Assembly: GCA_964603155.1 (NCBI GenBank)
Contig: CAZRTZ010000011.1
Location: 1 to 51,672 of the forward strand
DNA: 51,672 bases
Source of the DNA: VAUL01 sp964603155
GTDB lineage: Bacteria > Desulfobacterota > Desulfuromonadia > Desulfuromonadales > BM103
Reading direction: 5' to 3'
The first letter of the stretch is position 1. Every line of letters begins with the position of its first letter. A model generated the notes under the pieces. It was not told the DNA's origin, searched no databases, and worked only from the letters and a program-made list of their open reading frames with translations. Shown piece by piece: positions 41,936 through 50,644 of the stretch. A program made the position numbers and the translations under genes.

Positions 41936-44134
41936 ATGCCCAGCGGCAATCTCGATCTTGATACCAGGCAGCTGTCGGAATTCATCTATGCGCTCAATAT
42001 AGCGCGCAAGCAGGTTGCCGCCTATCCGCCGGGTCATCCGATGATCCTTTCCGCTGCGGAAAAGCTCCTTGCCCTCAAGGAAAAACTCCTCGAATTTCGC
42101 CCCGAACTTACCATCGGCATTGCCCGCGACACCCTCCTCATCGATGACAAGCAACTCGATCCGCGCAACCCGGTCTACCGTGACCTGGCCGTGAGCCTGT
42201 TCGGCGCCAGAGTGGCCTCTCTGACGGTCATGGCTGGATCCACGGTCGATGATGTCCGGATCTTTTTCGAGATCATGGCCTATCCGACCGAGAGAATCAG
42301 TGCTGCCGGCGGCCTGTCTGCGTTGCTTTCATCCTCCGGTGTACGCGGTTTCAAGGCCAAAGAGATTGATTACCGATCTTTTCATGCAACCGAGGTTGAT
42401 TCGCTCAGTGCCCCTTCAATATCAGGTGTCAATGAGGAATCGGCCGTACTATGGAAGGCCTTTGTCGGCGGGGTGGTCAGTGGCACCATTGATCCCGACG
42501 GCGTCAGACATCTGCCCCAGGTGCAGCTTGATCCAGTTCTGCTTGCCGAGATCCTGAATCGGGAGCATCAGTCTGGCAAAGAGCATGTAACCGAAAGCTA
42601 CGAGCATGCCATCGCCGAGTTTGTCAAAAATTCAGCCGGCAATCAGATCGACCATCGGTCGCGAAGTGAACTGTTCGACCGCATGGGGACCTTGATCGAT
42701 AAGCTCTCGCCCGAATTGCGCCGCAGAATGCTCAACAGTACGCTGCAAGGGCTGGCTGCAACTGAGGATGCGACCGGGGCGATGCTGGCAAACTGGTCGC
42801 ACGCCACGATTGTCGAGGCCATCGAACTGGCCGAAACCGGCCAGTTGCAGGTTCCTCAACTGCTTCTGGATATTCTTGGCAAGTTCGACGGAGGGTTGTC
42901 TGGGACAGCAAGCCAGCGTCAGCTCTCGGTCCCTGCGCAGCGTGATCAACGGCAGACGGCGGAACTCCTCAGCCGGCTCTTTCACGATGGCAATATCGAA
43001 AGTTATATCCCGCAAGACTACTCCGATGCACTGTCGGTGCTGGCCGCTGCGGACATTGCGACCATACTTGACCATGGGCAGATCGAAGGCCTGCTGGACA
43101 ACCTCAACGGCCACACTCTCGAAAGGCAGTTCTGCGCGATCACTCTGGAACTGATGGCGCAGGATGTCGAGAACCGGTCGGTCGATACGATCACGCGCAA
43201 TCTTGATGAGTTGATCCCGTACTTTCTGGCAGCCGGGGATTTCCAGGCATTGAGCGAAATCCATATTCACCTGCTGCGCCTGCGCGAAGTGCCGACTCCT
43301 TCCTTCGAGACCGCGGTTCACAAATCCCTCGACATTTTTGCCGGAGAAATTTTTACCAGTCAGGTTCTCGACGGGCTCGACGAGTGGGGGAAGGATCAAT
43401 ACCCGGCCATCAGGGAGTTGATCAGCAGGGTCGGAATCCCTTTTGTCGATCCTTTGCTCGACCGACTGGCCGAGGAACCGCTCATCGCCCGCCGGCGGCT
43501 GTATATGGAGTGTCTGAAATGCATCGGTCTTCCGGCCTGTGGCTTCATTGTCGGTCGTCTGAGTGACACGCGCTGGTACGTGGTGCGCAATCTGGTCATA
43601 CTGCTGCGCGAAATCGACAATCCCGAGATATTGCGACCGTTGGGAAGGCTTTTTACCCACCCTCATCCCAAGGTCCAGTACGAGGTGATACGAACCTGTT
43701 TGCACTACAACGACCCGCGCGCGAACCGTTATCTGCTGCATGAACTCGACAAAACCGATCCCGGATTTCTGGCAGGGGTTGTCCGGCTTGCAGCTGGCAG
43801 CCGCAGTCCGGAGGTGGGGGTGAAGCTGGCCGGATTGCTCAACTCGCGGGGGAATAGCGAGCCGGAACTCGTATTGAAAGGGATTGTCGTCAGCAGTCTT
43901 GCCGAGATGGGCTGCGTTCAGGCACTGCCGATGCTGGCGCAGTTCATGGAAAGCCGCACCCTCTTCATGTCCAGAGCCTTGCAGCGCCTCAAACTTGAGG
44001 CGATTGCCTCGCTCGAACGCTTCAACTCTCCTGACGCGGCTGACATTGCGATACGCCTGCAGCAGAAATCGTCCGGAGAGATTGCCGTGGCCGCGGAAAG
44101 GGTACTCCTCAAACTGCAGGGAGCGATATCATGA
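41936..44134 (+). CDS. Large helical-repeat (HEAT-like) protein
   Basis: The 732-residue soluble protein has no signal peptide. Its first 100 residues (YALNIARKQVAAYPPGHPMI) resemble the first part of the next gene's protein (HLTTATSTAGLYAPGHPQVV), so the two share an N-terminal domain. The middle is helical, and the last 250 residues read like HEAT repeats (RWYVVRNLVILLREIDNPEI, HPKVQYEVIRTCLHYNDPRA). It is probably a scaffold. Its stop overlaps the HD-GYP start by four bases (ATGA), so the pair is translationally coupled and probably works together. Confidence 0.65.
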   Translation: MPSGNLDLDTRQLSEFIYALNIARKQVAAYPPGHPMILSAAEKLLALKEKLLEFRPELTIGIARDTLLIDDKQLDPRNPVYRDLAVSLFGARVASLTVMAGSTVDDVRIFFEIMAYPTERISAAGGLSALLSSSGVRGFKAKEIDYRSFHATEVDSLSAPSISGVNEESAVLWKAFVGGVVSGTIDPDGVRHLPQVQLDPVLLAEILNREHQSGKEHVTESYEHAIAEFVKNSAGNQIDHRSRSELFDRMGTLIDKLSPELRRRMLNSTLQGLAATEDATGAMLANWSHATIVEAIELAETGQLQVPQLLLDILGKFDGGLSGTASQRQLSVPAQRDQRQTAELLSRLFHDGNIESYIPQDYSDALSVLAAADIATILDHGQIEGLLDNLNGHTLERQFCAITLELMAQDVENRSVDTITRNLDELIPYFLAAGDFQALSEIHIHLLRLREVPTPSFETAVHKSLDIFAGEIFTSQVLDGLDEWGKDQYPAIRELISRVGIPFVDPLLDRLAEEPLIARRRLYMECLKCIGLPACGFIVGRLSDTRWYVVRNLVILLREIDNPEILRPLGRLFTHPHPKVQYEVIRTCLHYNDPRANRYLLHELDKTDPGFLAGVVRLAAGSRSPEVGVKLAGLLNSRGNSEPELVLKGIVVSSLAEMGCVQALPMLAQFMESRTLFMSRALQRLKLEAIASLERFNSPDAADIAIRLQQKSSGEIAVAAERVLLKLQGAIS

Positions 44135-45300
44135 GCGGCGAGCAGTTCCAGGCGATCACTCAGTGTCTTCGCCATCTGACCACGGCGACTTCGACCGCTG
44201 GTCTTTATGCGCCGGGTCATCCGCAGGTGGTGAGGCTGTGTCAGCAGGCACATGCTGAATTGGTGCGTGGCATGGCCGAAAAAGCAGAACTCTCCCTGCT
44301 GCGAGTAGACGACCAGTTAGCCGTCGACGGGCAACCTCTGGAACGCAATCTTTACACCGAACGTTTGGCCCAATTGCTTAAACGACGCGGTGTCGGTCAT
44401 GTCAAGTTCGTCAGCGGTATCGAGGTGGAGGAACTGCAAGCGCTCGCCGGCGGGCTGTTTGGTTCCCAGTTGGGGATGCAGTCGAGCCGGCACCTGCGGC
44501 TGGGTCAGGTCGAGGTTCGCCACCGTCAGGATGCCCTCGAAGACTACAGCCAGCAAGCGGCTGAAATCACGGCAAGTATCGGTGCGGTCGGTCAGGAAGA
44601 ACTGGCCAGGGTCATGGAGGTCTACGAGGAAGTACGCCGCGGCCGCAAACTGCAGGTGGTCGGTCTGTCAGAAATCATTGCCAAGTTTATCGATGTATTC
44701 GCACGGCATGCCGATCCACTCCTGGCATTGGTGCCGCTGCGCGATATGGATGAGTATACCTTTACCCACTCGCTCAATGTCTGTCTGCTCAACCTCTCCC
44801 AGGCGAGTTCTTTGGGAATCAGGGGGGAAATGCTCAACGATATTGGTCTGGCAGCGATGCTTCACGATATCGGCAAGTTATTCCTCCCGGTTGAGTTACT
44901 CAACAAGCCGGGCAAACTGACCGATGCAGAATGGCAACTGATGCAATCCCACCCGGTCAAGGGGGCCGAGTATCTGCTGGCAAATCCCGGTGTGCCCCGA
45001 CTGGCGGTGATCAACGCCTACGAACATCATCTGCGTCACGATCTCGGTGGATACCCGCAGATGAAAGCGGGCTGGCAGCAGAATCTTGTCAGTCAGATGA
45101 CGACGATATCCGATATCTACGATGCACTGCGAACCAGGCGGCCTTATCGTGAGCCGCTCAGTGTTGACATGGTGTTAAAGGAGATTCAAAAACTCAAGGG
45201 GACCCAGCTGCACCCCCTGCTGGCGGAAAATTTCTGCCAGCTGATGTGCAAGGTTCATCCTGAGCTTCTCGGCTGCGCCGTCATTCCTCCGGAATCTTGA
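44131..45300 (+). CDS. HD-GYP domain protein (cyclic-dinucleotide phosphodiesterase family)
   Basis: The 389-residue protein has an N-terminal domain shared with the upstream protein (about 1-130) and an HD-GYP domain with HDIGKLFLP (His245, Asp246) and HHLRHDLGGYP (residues 299-309). The last motif departs from the usual HHExxDGxGYP: Glu and the first Gly are replaced by Leu, while the His pair, Asp and GYP remain. It may still cleave cyclic di-GMP or act as a sensor. Translation is coupled to the HEAT-like gene. The 3' end overlaps a convergent gene by 20 bases. Confidence 0.75.
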   Translation: MSGEQFQAITQCLRHLTTATSTAGLYAPGHPQVVRLCQQAHAELVRGMAEKAELSLLRVDDQLAVDGQPLERNLYTERLAQLLKRRGVGHVKFVSGIEVEELQALAGGLFGSQLGMQSSRHLRLGQVEVRHRQDALEDYSQQAAEITASIGAVGQEELARVMEVYEEVRRGRKLQVVGLSEIIAKFIDVFARHADPLLALVPLRDMDEYTFTHSLNVCLLNLSQASSLGIRGEMLNDIGLAAMLHDIGKLFLPVELLNKPGKLTDAEWQLMQSHPVKGAEYLLANPGVPRLAVINAYEHHLRHDLGGYPQMKAGWQQNLVSQMTTISDIYDALRTRRPYREPLSVDMVLKEIQKLKGTQLHPLLAENFCQLMCKVHPELLGCAVIPPES

Positions 45301-45487
45301 AGATGACATGCACCCCGGGCAGCCCTTCAACTTCCTGGCGGTCGATGCTGTTGGTGTCGCCGATGACCCCGATGATGGTGCGGTTGGCGCCGGTTGACTG
45401 GTGAAAATCGAAATCGTGCTCGACCAGGTACTGCTTAACCAGTTGCTTCTGTTCCTCGCTGGCCCCTTTTCTCATGATGATCAGCAT
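45281..45487 (-). CDS. Stand-alone DAHP synthase N-terminal (ferredoxin-like) domain
   Basis: The 68-residue protein resembles the N-terminal regulatory domain of class I-beta DAHP synthases (MLIIMRKGASEEQKQLVKQY, GANRTIIGVIGDT, PGVHVIFKIPEE). In Thermotoga-type enzymes this domain binds aromatic amino acids for feedback control. Here it stands alone, two bases after a chorismate mutase gene, so it may act in trans on the shikimate pathway; this is inference. GGGGAGC precedes the ATG. Confidence 0.65.
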   Translation of the reverse strand: MLIIMRKGASEEQKQLVKQYLVEHDFDFHQSTGANRTIIGVIGDTNSIDRQEVEGLPGVHVIFKIPEE

Positions 45488-45489
45488 GA

Positions 45490-45762
45490 TCAGCTCCCCT
45501 TGGTGCGGATGCGCTCGAGTCGGCGCGATTCATCGATGACGCGTTCAAACAGGCGGATGATGGCGTCGTCTTCGAGCGGGCCCGGATTGGCTGCCTTCAT
45601 CGCCTCGAAAATACGGCGCTCCCGGTCCGGATCGTAGACCGCCAGCCCGCGCTCTTTCTTGATCTCCCCGATGTGCAGCGCCAGGGCTGCGCGCTCGTTG
45701 AAGATGCGCAGCAGTTCGCGGTCAAGCCGGTCGATTTCCTGCCGGTAGTCGTCGATGGTCAC
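45490..45762 (-). CDS. aroQ: Chorismate mutase, AroQ class
   Basis: The 90-residue all-helical protein shows the AroQ pattern: an N-terminal helix with IDRLDRELLRIFNERAALA, the Lys in IGEIKKERGL, and YDPDRERRIF with the catalytic Arg. It converts chorismate to prephenate for Phe and Tyr synthesis. It is monofunctional, unlike PheA. The start is GTG with GGAGGG upstream. It lies between nadB (51 bases) and the DAHP-synthase-like domain gene (2 bases) on the same strand. Confidence 0.85.
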   Translation of the reverse strand: MTIDDYRQEIDRLDRELLRIFNERAALALHIGEIKKERGLAVYDPDRERRIFEAMKAANPGPLEDDAIIRLFERVIDESRRLERIRTKGS

Positions 45763-45813
45763 AATCCCTCCATTGCGTTCACGGTCACTGGTTACGCGTC
45801 ACGGTTTCGGTTT

Positions 45814-47412
45814 TCAAAATGTCTTGCGGATGATCGTGTCCTTCTTCCAGTGCACGTCGTCCGTCTGCGGGTAATCGATGGTATAATGCAGGCCGCGACT
45901 TTCCTGGCGCTTGAGCGCACAGCGGATGATCAGTTCGGCAACCGTGGCGATGTTGCGCAACTCGATCAGGTCCGATGTCACGTAGAAATCCCAGTAATAA
46001 TCGGCAATTTCCTCCTGAATCATCTGCACCCGGCGCAAGGCGCGCACCAGTCTTTTGGTTGAGCGGACGATGCCGACGTAATTCCACATGCAACGGCGGA
46101 TTTCGTCCCAGTTGTGGGCCACTACCACTTCTTCGTCGCTGTTGCGGGCGCTGCAGGTGTCCCAGGGGGTAATTGCCGGAAGGGGCGGGTGCGGTTCGCG
46201 CAGCAGGGCCAGTGAACGCTGGGCGGCCCGCGCGCCGAAGACCGCCCCTTCGATCAGGCTGTTGCTGGCAAGCCGGTTGGCGCCGTGCAAGCCGGTGCAG
46301 GCAACCTCGCCGATGGCGAAGAGGTTGGTGATGTCGGTTTCCCCCCAACTGTCGGTTTTGATCCCGCCACAAAGGTAGTGCGTGGCCGGGACGACCGGGA
46401 TCGGCTCGCGGGTCATGTCGATGCCGAACTCCAGGCAGGTTGCGTGGATATAGGGGAAGTGATCACAGATGAAATCCGCATCCTTGTGGGTGATGTCGAG
46501 AAAGACGCAGTCGTCGCCGTGGACTTTCATCTCGTTGTCGATGGCGCGGGCCACGATGTCGCGCGGGGCCAGGTCTTTCAGCGGGTGATAGCTCTCCATG
46601 AAGGCCGTGCCGTCACGCCGACGCAGGATCGCCCCCTCGCCGCGCACCGCTTCGGAGATCAGAAAACTCTTGGCATGCGGATGATAGAGGGTAGTCGGGT
46701 GGAACTGCATAAATTCCATGTTGGCGATGGTCGCGCCGGCCCGGTAGGCCATGGCGATGCCGTCGCCGGTGGCCACATCAGGATTGCAGGTGTAAAGATA
46801 GACCTTGCCGGCGCCACCGGTGGCCAGCACGGTGATCGGTGCACCGAAGGTTTCGACTTCGCCACTCAAGGTATTGAGGATATAGGCGCCCAGACAGCGG
46901 TTGGGGGTGATTCTGCGCCGGGCGATTTTTGCTTCGGTAATCAGGTCGACGGCGATGTGCTGCTCGTAGATGGTGATGTTCGGGTTGGACTTGACGGCCT
47001 CCACCAAAGCACGTTCGATCTCCTTGCCGGTTTCGTCCTTGGCGTGGTAGATGCGCCGCTGGCTGTGTCCGCCTTCACGGGTCAGATCGTAGTCACCGTT
47101 TTCGCCGCGGGTGAAGCGCACCCCGATCCGGATCAGCTCCTCGATGGCGGCCGGACCGCTTTCGACCACCAGGCGCACGATTTCCTGGTCGGAGAGCCAC
47201 GCTCCCGCTTCCATGGTGTCGCGAATGTGCTCTGCGAAGGAGTCGCTGCTGGAAGCGACGGCGGCAATCCCCCCCTGGGCCAGTCCCGTGGCGGTGGTGG
47301 CGATATCCCTTTTGGTAACCAGGGCGACCTGACCGTGGGCTGCAACTTTCAGGGCGTAGGAGAGCCCGGCGATACCACTGCCTATCACCAGAAAATCACT
47401 GGTGTATTTCAT
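45814..47412 (-). CDS. nadB: L-aspartate oxidase
   Basis: The 532-residue flavoprotein starts with the FAD motif VIGSGIAGLSYALKVA and has the succinate-dehydrogenase-like active site (GGHSQRRIYHAKD, EFMQFHPTTLYHP) and HGANRLASNSL. It oxidises aspartate to iminoaspartate for NAD synthesis; in anaerobes fumarate is the probable electron acceptor. AGGGAG precedes the ATG. It heads a minus-strand group with chorismate mutase and the DAHP-synthase-like domain. Confidence 0.93.
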   Translation of the reverse strand: MKYTSDFLVIGSGIAGLSYALKVAAHGQVALVTKRDIATTATGLAQGGIAAVASSSDSFAEHIRDTMEAGAWLSDQEIVRLVVESGPAAIEELIRIGVRFTRGENGDYDLTREGGHSQRRIYHAKDETGKEIERALVEAVKSNPNITIYEQHIAVDLITEAKIARRRITPNRCLGAYILNTLSGEVETFGAPITVLATGGAGKVYLYTCNPDVATGDGIAMAYRAGATIANMEFMQFHPTTLYHPHAKSFLISEAVRGEGAILRRRDGTAFMESYHPLKDLAPRDIVARAIDNEMKVHGDDCVFLDITHKDADFICDHFPYIHATCLEFGIDMTREPIPVVPATHYLCGGIKTDSWGETDITNLFAIGEVACTGLHGANRLASNSLIEGAVFGARAAQRSLALLREPHPPLPAITPWDTCSARNSDEEVVVAHNWDEIRRCMWNYVGIVRSTKRLVRALRRVQMIQEEIADYYWDFYVTSDLIELRNIATVAELIIRCALKRQESRGLHYTIDYPQTDDVHWKKDTIIRKTF

Positions 47413-47529
47413 GACAACTCCCTTGGAACGGGGTTTGCAAAACGATCAGTTGACAGTTGTCCCCTGACGCCTCCGGCATTATCCGGGGGGGCGAGAGTCG
47501 TGTCAAGTTGTTTGCTTTTACTAAATTTC

Positions 47530-47557
47530 TTGAAATACAGGGTTTTTTCGTTATATA
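47530..47557 (+). promoter_or_regulatory. Promoter of the transglycosylase-pgsA unit
   Basis: TTGAAA (47530-47535) and TATATA (47552-47557) with a 16-base spacer lie 27 bases before the ATG at 47584, close to consensus. Confidence 0.55.
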
Positions 47558-47583
47558 GAATTATATTGGAGGATGTTGATCGG

Positions 47584-48210
47584 ATGACTTTTCGTCTGCT
47601 CATAACCGTGTCGGCGTTGACGGTGGCAGTATGCGGGGCGGTGATTTCGCCGGCGCATGCTGACATTTATCGTCATGTGGATGCCAATGGGGTTGTGCAC
47701 TTCACCAACGCTCCGCAGTATACCAAGATGACCAACAAGCGCGACTGGTCATTTTACCGTGCCGAGCGCCGTGCTAGCGAGCCAGTGTCCGGCGGCGTCA
47801 ATCTCCCCCATGCCTACAAGGATATCATCCGCCACTACGCCAGTTCCTATCGTCTCGAGGAAGCCCTGGTCAAGGCGGTGATCAAGGCCGAAAGCAACTA
47901 TAACCCCACGGCGGTGTCGAACAAGGGGGCGCGCGGCCTGATGCAGTTGATCCCGGAAACCGCGCGCCTGATGCGCGTCAACGACCCCTTCGATCCGATG
48001 CAGAACATCCGGGGCGGCAGCAACTACCTGCGCCTGATGCTTGACCAGTTCAACGGCAATCTGGACCTGGCCATTGCGGCCTACAATGCCGGACCCACCG
48101 CCGTGCAGCGCCATGGCGGCATCCCCCCCTTCGAAGAAACCCAAACTTACGTGCAGCGGGTGCGCCGTTACCTGGATTTATACCGCCGGGCCGGCGACGC
48201 CGTGCTATGA
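47584..48210 (+). CDS. Lytic transglycosylase (SLT domain) with DUF4124-like start
   Basis: The 208-residue protein has a signal peptide (about 1-27, ending SPAHA), a short DUF4124-like segment (DIYRHVDANGVVHFTNAP), then an SLT domain with catalytic Glu103 (KAESNYNP), the GLMQLIPETA motif and AAYNAGPTAVQRHGG. It cuts peptidoglycan glycan strands in the periplasm. GGAGG lies about ten bases before the ATG. Its stop overlaps the pgsA start by four bases (ATGA). Confidence 0.9.
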   Translation: MTFRLLITVSALTVAVCGAVISPAHADIYRHVDANGVVHFTNAPQYTKMTNKRDWSFYRAERRASEPVSGGVNLPHAYKDIIRHYASSYRLEEALVKAVIKAESNYNPTAVSNKGARGLMQLIPETARLMRVNDPFDPMQNIRGGSNYLRLMLDQFNGNLDLAIAAYNAGPTAVQRHGGIPPFEETQTYVQRVRRYLDLYRRAGDAVL

Positions 48211-48794
48211 ACCTTCGTTCCGGGCGGCTCAATCTCCCCAATCTTTTGACTCTGGGCCGGGTTGCCGTGATCCCGCTTTTGGTGGTGATCATGCTCTCCG
48301 ATTCCCGGGAAGCCGGATTCTGGGCGGCGGCTTTGTTCGGCGCTGCCGCGGTGACCGATTTCATCGACGGCTGGCTGGCACGCAAGTGGGGAGTGGTCAC
48401 GGTCCTCGGCAAGTTTCTCGATCCTCTTGCCGACAAGCTGATCGTTATGGCTGCCCTGATCATGCTGATCCCATACGGGAGGGTGCCTGCCTGGGCAGTT
48501 TTTCTGCTGCTGGCTCGCGAGGTGATCATCACCGGTTTGCGTTCCATCGCCTCATCCGAGGGGATCGTCATCGATGCCAGCGATCTAGGCAAGGTCAAGA
48601 CCATCTACCAGATGGTGGCGATTCCCGGTCTGCTCCTCCACTACGACTATTACTGGTTTTTCGGGGTGCGGCACGATCTTTTGCATGTTGACATGCACAA
48701 TTTCGGGATGTTCTTTTTTGTCATCGCCCTGATCCTGACCCTCTGGTCCGGGTTCGACTACCTGATCAAGTTTTTCCGCGTCATCGCCCGATAA
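48207..48794 (+). CDS. pgsA: CDP-diacylglycerol-glycerol-3-phosphate 3-phosphatidyltransferase
   Basis: The 195-residue membrane protein has the CDP-alcohol phosphotransferase motif (DFIDGWLARKWGVVTVLGKF then LDPLADK) with the catalytic Asp residues and several membrane helices. It makes phosphatidylglycerol phosphate, the first step toward phosphatidylglycerol and cardiolipin. It is coupled to the transglycosylase gene upstream and followed 75 bases later by gltX. Confidence 0.92.
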   Translation: MNLRSGRLNLPNLLTLGRVAVIPLLVVIMLSDSREAGFWAAALFGAAAVTDFIDGWLARKWGVVTVLGKFLDPLADKLIVMAALIMLIPYGRVPAWAVFLLLAREVIITGLRSIASSEGIVIDASDLGKVKTIYQMVAIPGLLLHYDYYWFFGVRHDLLHVDMHNFGMFFFVIALILTLWSGFDYLIKFFRVIAR

Positions 48795-48869
48795 ACTTGT
48801 CATCCCTGCCGCTTTCCGCTATAAAGCGGGGCGTTTCCTGTAACGGATTCCTTTCCGGAGAGATGTCCC

Positions 48870-50291
48870 ATGAGTCAGTTGCGCGTTCGTTTTGCCCCGA
48901 GTCCGACCGGTTATCTGCACGTCGGCGGGGCTCGCACCGCCCTGTTCAATTATCTTCTGGCCCGCCAGCAGGGTGGCGTCTTCATCCTGCGCATCGAAGA
49001 TACCGATGTCGAACGCTCGACCCAGGAGTCGACCGACGCCATCCTTCAGGCTATGGAATGGCTGGGACTTGATTACGATGCGGGCCCTTTTTTCCAGTCG
49101 GAGCGCTTTGATCTTTACAAGGCCAAGGTTGCCCAGTTGCTGGCTGACGGGAAAGCCTATCGCTGTTACTGCGGTGCCGAGGAGCTTGAGAAGAAGCGCG
49201 AGGCCGCCGTTGCCGCAGGCTCCAGCCGGCTCGGATACGACGGCACCTGCCGCAGCCGCACCGACCATCCCGACGGGGCTCCGTTCGTGGTGCGTTTCCG
49301 TACGCCGCAGACCGGTACGACGGTGTTTCATGATCGCATCAAGGGGCCGATCGCCTTCAACAACGAAGAACTCGACGATCTGATCATCCAGCGCACCGAT
49401 GGTACACCGACCTACAATTTTGTCGTGGTGGTCGATGACGCCGAGATGGCCATCACCCTGGTCATACGCGGTGACGACCACATCAACAACACGCCGCGGC
49501 AGATTCATATTTACGAAGCCCTTGGCGTGCCTGTGCCGGAGTTTGCCCATGTGCCGATGATCCTGGGGGCCGACAAGAAGCGGTTGTCAAAGCGCCACGG
49601 GGCCACTTCGGTCATGGCCTACAGGGAGATGGGCTATCTCCCTGAGGCACTTGTCAACTACCTTGTCCGTCTCGGCTGGTCCCATGGCGATCAGGAGATC
49701 TTTTCAAAACAGGAATTGATCGAAAAGTTCAATTTGGACAGCGTCGGTCGGGCTGCCGGGGTATTCAACCCGGACAAGCTGCTCTGGCTCAACGAGCACT
49801 ACATCAAGACCGGTGATTCCGGGCGACTTGGTGGCCTGCTCGATGAGATTCTGGCGACGCGCGGCGTGATCACCTCAGGCGGTCCCGAGTTGGCGGCAGT
49901 GGTTCGCACCCTGCAGGATCGTGCCAAGACTCTGGTGGAAATGGCCGATGGGGCAACTTTTTATTATCGCCGACCGGAAAGTTACGACGCCGAGGCGCTT
50001 GAGCGTCAGGTCGGACCGGAGCAGATTGCTGCTCTGGAGCAGTTGCGTGAAGGGTTGAGCGGATTGGGGCAGGGTGCCGACCACGCTACGGTCGAAGCGG
50101 TGTTCCAGCAAGTACTGAGTACGACCGGTTTGAAGCTTGGCAAGCTCGGTCCGGCCGTGCGTATTGCTCTGACCGGAGGTACGGTCAGCCCAAGCCTCTA
50201 CGATGTGGTGGCAGTACTCGGACCCGCCGAAACCGTCGCACGACTGGCCGGGGCGTTGAACGTGTTCAGGGCGGCAATAAAAACTGCTTGA
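48870..50291 (+). CDS. gltX: Glutamate-tRNA ligase
   Basis: The 473-residue class I synthetase has the HIGH-like motif in PSPTGYLHVGGAR, a zinc-binding-like Cys pair (YCGAEE region has CYC), and the KMSKS-like KKRLSKRHGA. It charges tRNA-Glu, and in bacteria lacking glutaminyl-tRNA synthetase also tRNA-Gln for later amidation. GGAGAG precedes the ATG. The promoter of the following tRNA-Gln gene overlaps its stop codon. Confidence 0.94.
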   Translation: MSQLRVRFAPSPTGYLHVGGARTALFNYLLARQQGGVFILRIEDTDVERSTQESTDAILQAMEWLGLDYDAGPFFQSERFDLYKAKVAQLLADGKAYRCYCGAEELEKKREAAVAAGSSRLGYDGTCRSRTDHPDGAPFVVRFRTPQTGTTVFHDRIKGPIAFNNEELDDLIIQRTDGTPTYNFVVVVDDAEMAITLVIRGDDHINNTPRQIHIYEALGVPVPEFAHVPMILGADKKRLSKRHGATSVMAYREMGYLPEALVNYLVRLGWSHGDQEIFSKQELIEKFNLDSVGRAAGVFNPDKLLWLNEHYIKTGDSGRLGGLLDEILATRGVITSGGPELAAVVRTLQDRAKTLVEMADGATFYYRRPESYDAEALERQVGPEQIAALEQLREGLSGLGQGADHATVEAVFQQVLSTTGLKLGKLGPAVRIALTGGTVSPSLYDVVAVLGPAETVARLAGALNVFRAAIKTA

Positions 50292-50316
50292 CTCACGGCC
50301 CGAGTCTGATTATAAA
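50288..50316 (+). promoter_or_regulatory. tRNA-Gln promoter, now facing the island
   Basis: TTGACT (50288-50293) and TATAAA (50311-50316) are exactly 17 bases apart, a near-consensus promoter that overlaps the end of gltX. It lies 13 bases before the tRNA fragment and must now transcribe into the foreign sequence. Confidence 0.75.
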
Positions 50317-50328
50317 CACGTTCTCCCT

Positions 50329-50353
50329 TGGGGTGTCGCCAAGCGGTAAGGCA
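50329..50353 (+). tRNA. 5' fragment of tRNA-Gln, cut after the D arm (not functional)
   Basis: The 25 bases begin TGGGGTG (acceptor strand), then TCGCC, AAGCGGTAA and GGCA, which is the acceptor strand plus complete D arm up to position 26 of bacterial tRNA-Gln. The anticodon arm, T arm and 3' acceptor strand are absent; AT-rich unrelated sequence starts at 50354. A gltX-tRNA-Gln order is common in this group. The fragment is the left junction of an inserted element. Confidence 0.75.
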
Positions 50354-50461
50354 TATATCGCGTAAGACGTTGAAATATAATAAATTAAAATTTTATTGGC
50401 TTATTTGTTGGCCAAAAATCTTCAGCTAGGCAGTCGAAATCAAAAGTAGGCAGAGGTGCTC

Positions 50462-50501
50462 AAAGGTGAACGCCCCCCAGTTTTGGGGGGCGTTCACCTT
50501 T
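50462..50501. terminator. Very strong bidirectional hairpin at the island start
   Basis: A perfect 18-bp stem (50462-50479 with 50484-50501) contains six C/G pairs in a row and a four-base loop, with AAA and TTTT at its base. It can stop transcription from the tRNA promoter into the island and from the leftward repressor gene. No gene is seen between 50354 and 50644. Confidence 0.8.
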
Positions 50502-50644
50502 TCTGGTGACGAGTATCGGGCAATGTATGCAGCGTGCAATAACCAGATTTTTGGGACAATGTCAGTGCATGCGAGGTGAAACGATATGCGTCGTCGTGAT
50601 GATTCGAGACCTGTTTCGGTCAATCGCAAATTGGCTAGGAGCGG

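Noticed and set aside
46285..47583. Upstream extension of the lytic transglycosylase frame by 433 codons
   Set aside because: The extension is antisense to nadB; the signal peptide, GGAGG and promoter all point to the ATG at 47584.
50426..50629. 67-codon minus-strand frame past the repressor
   Set aside because: It crosses the very strong 18-bp hairpin and has no start signal or recognisable sequence.
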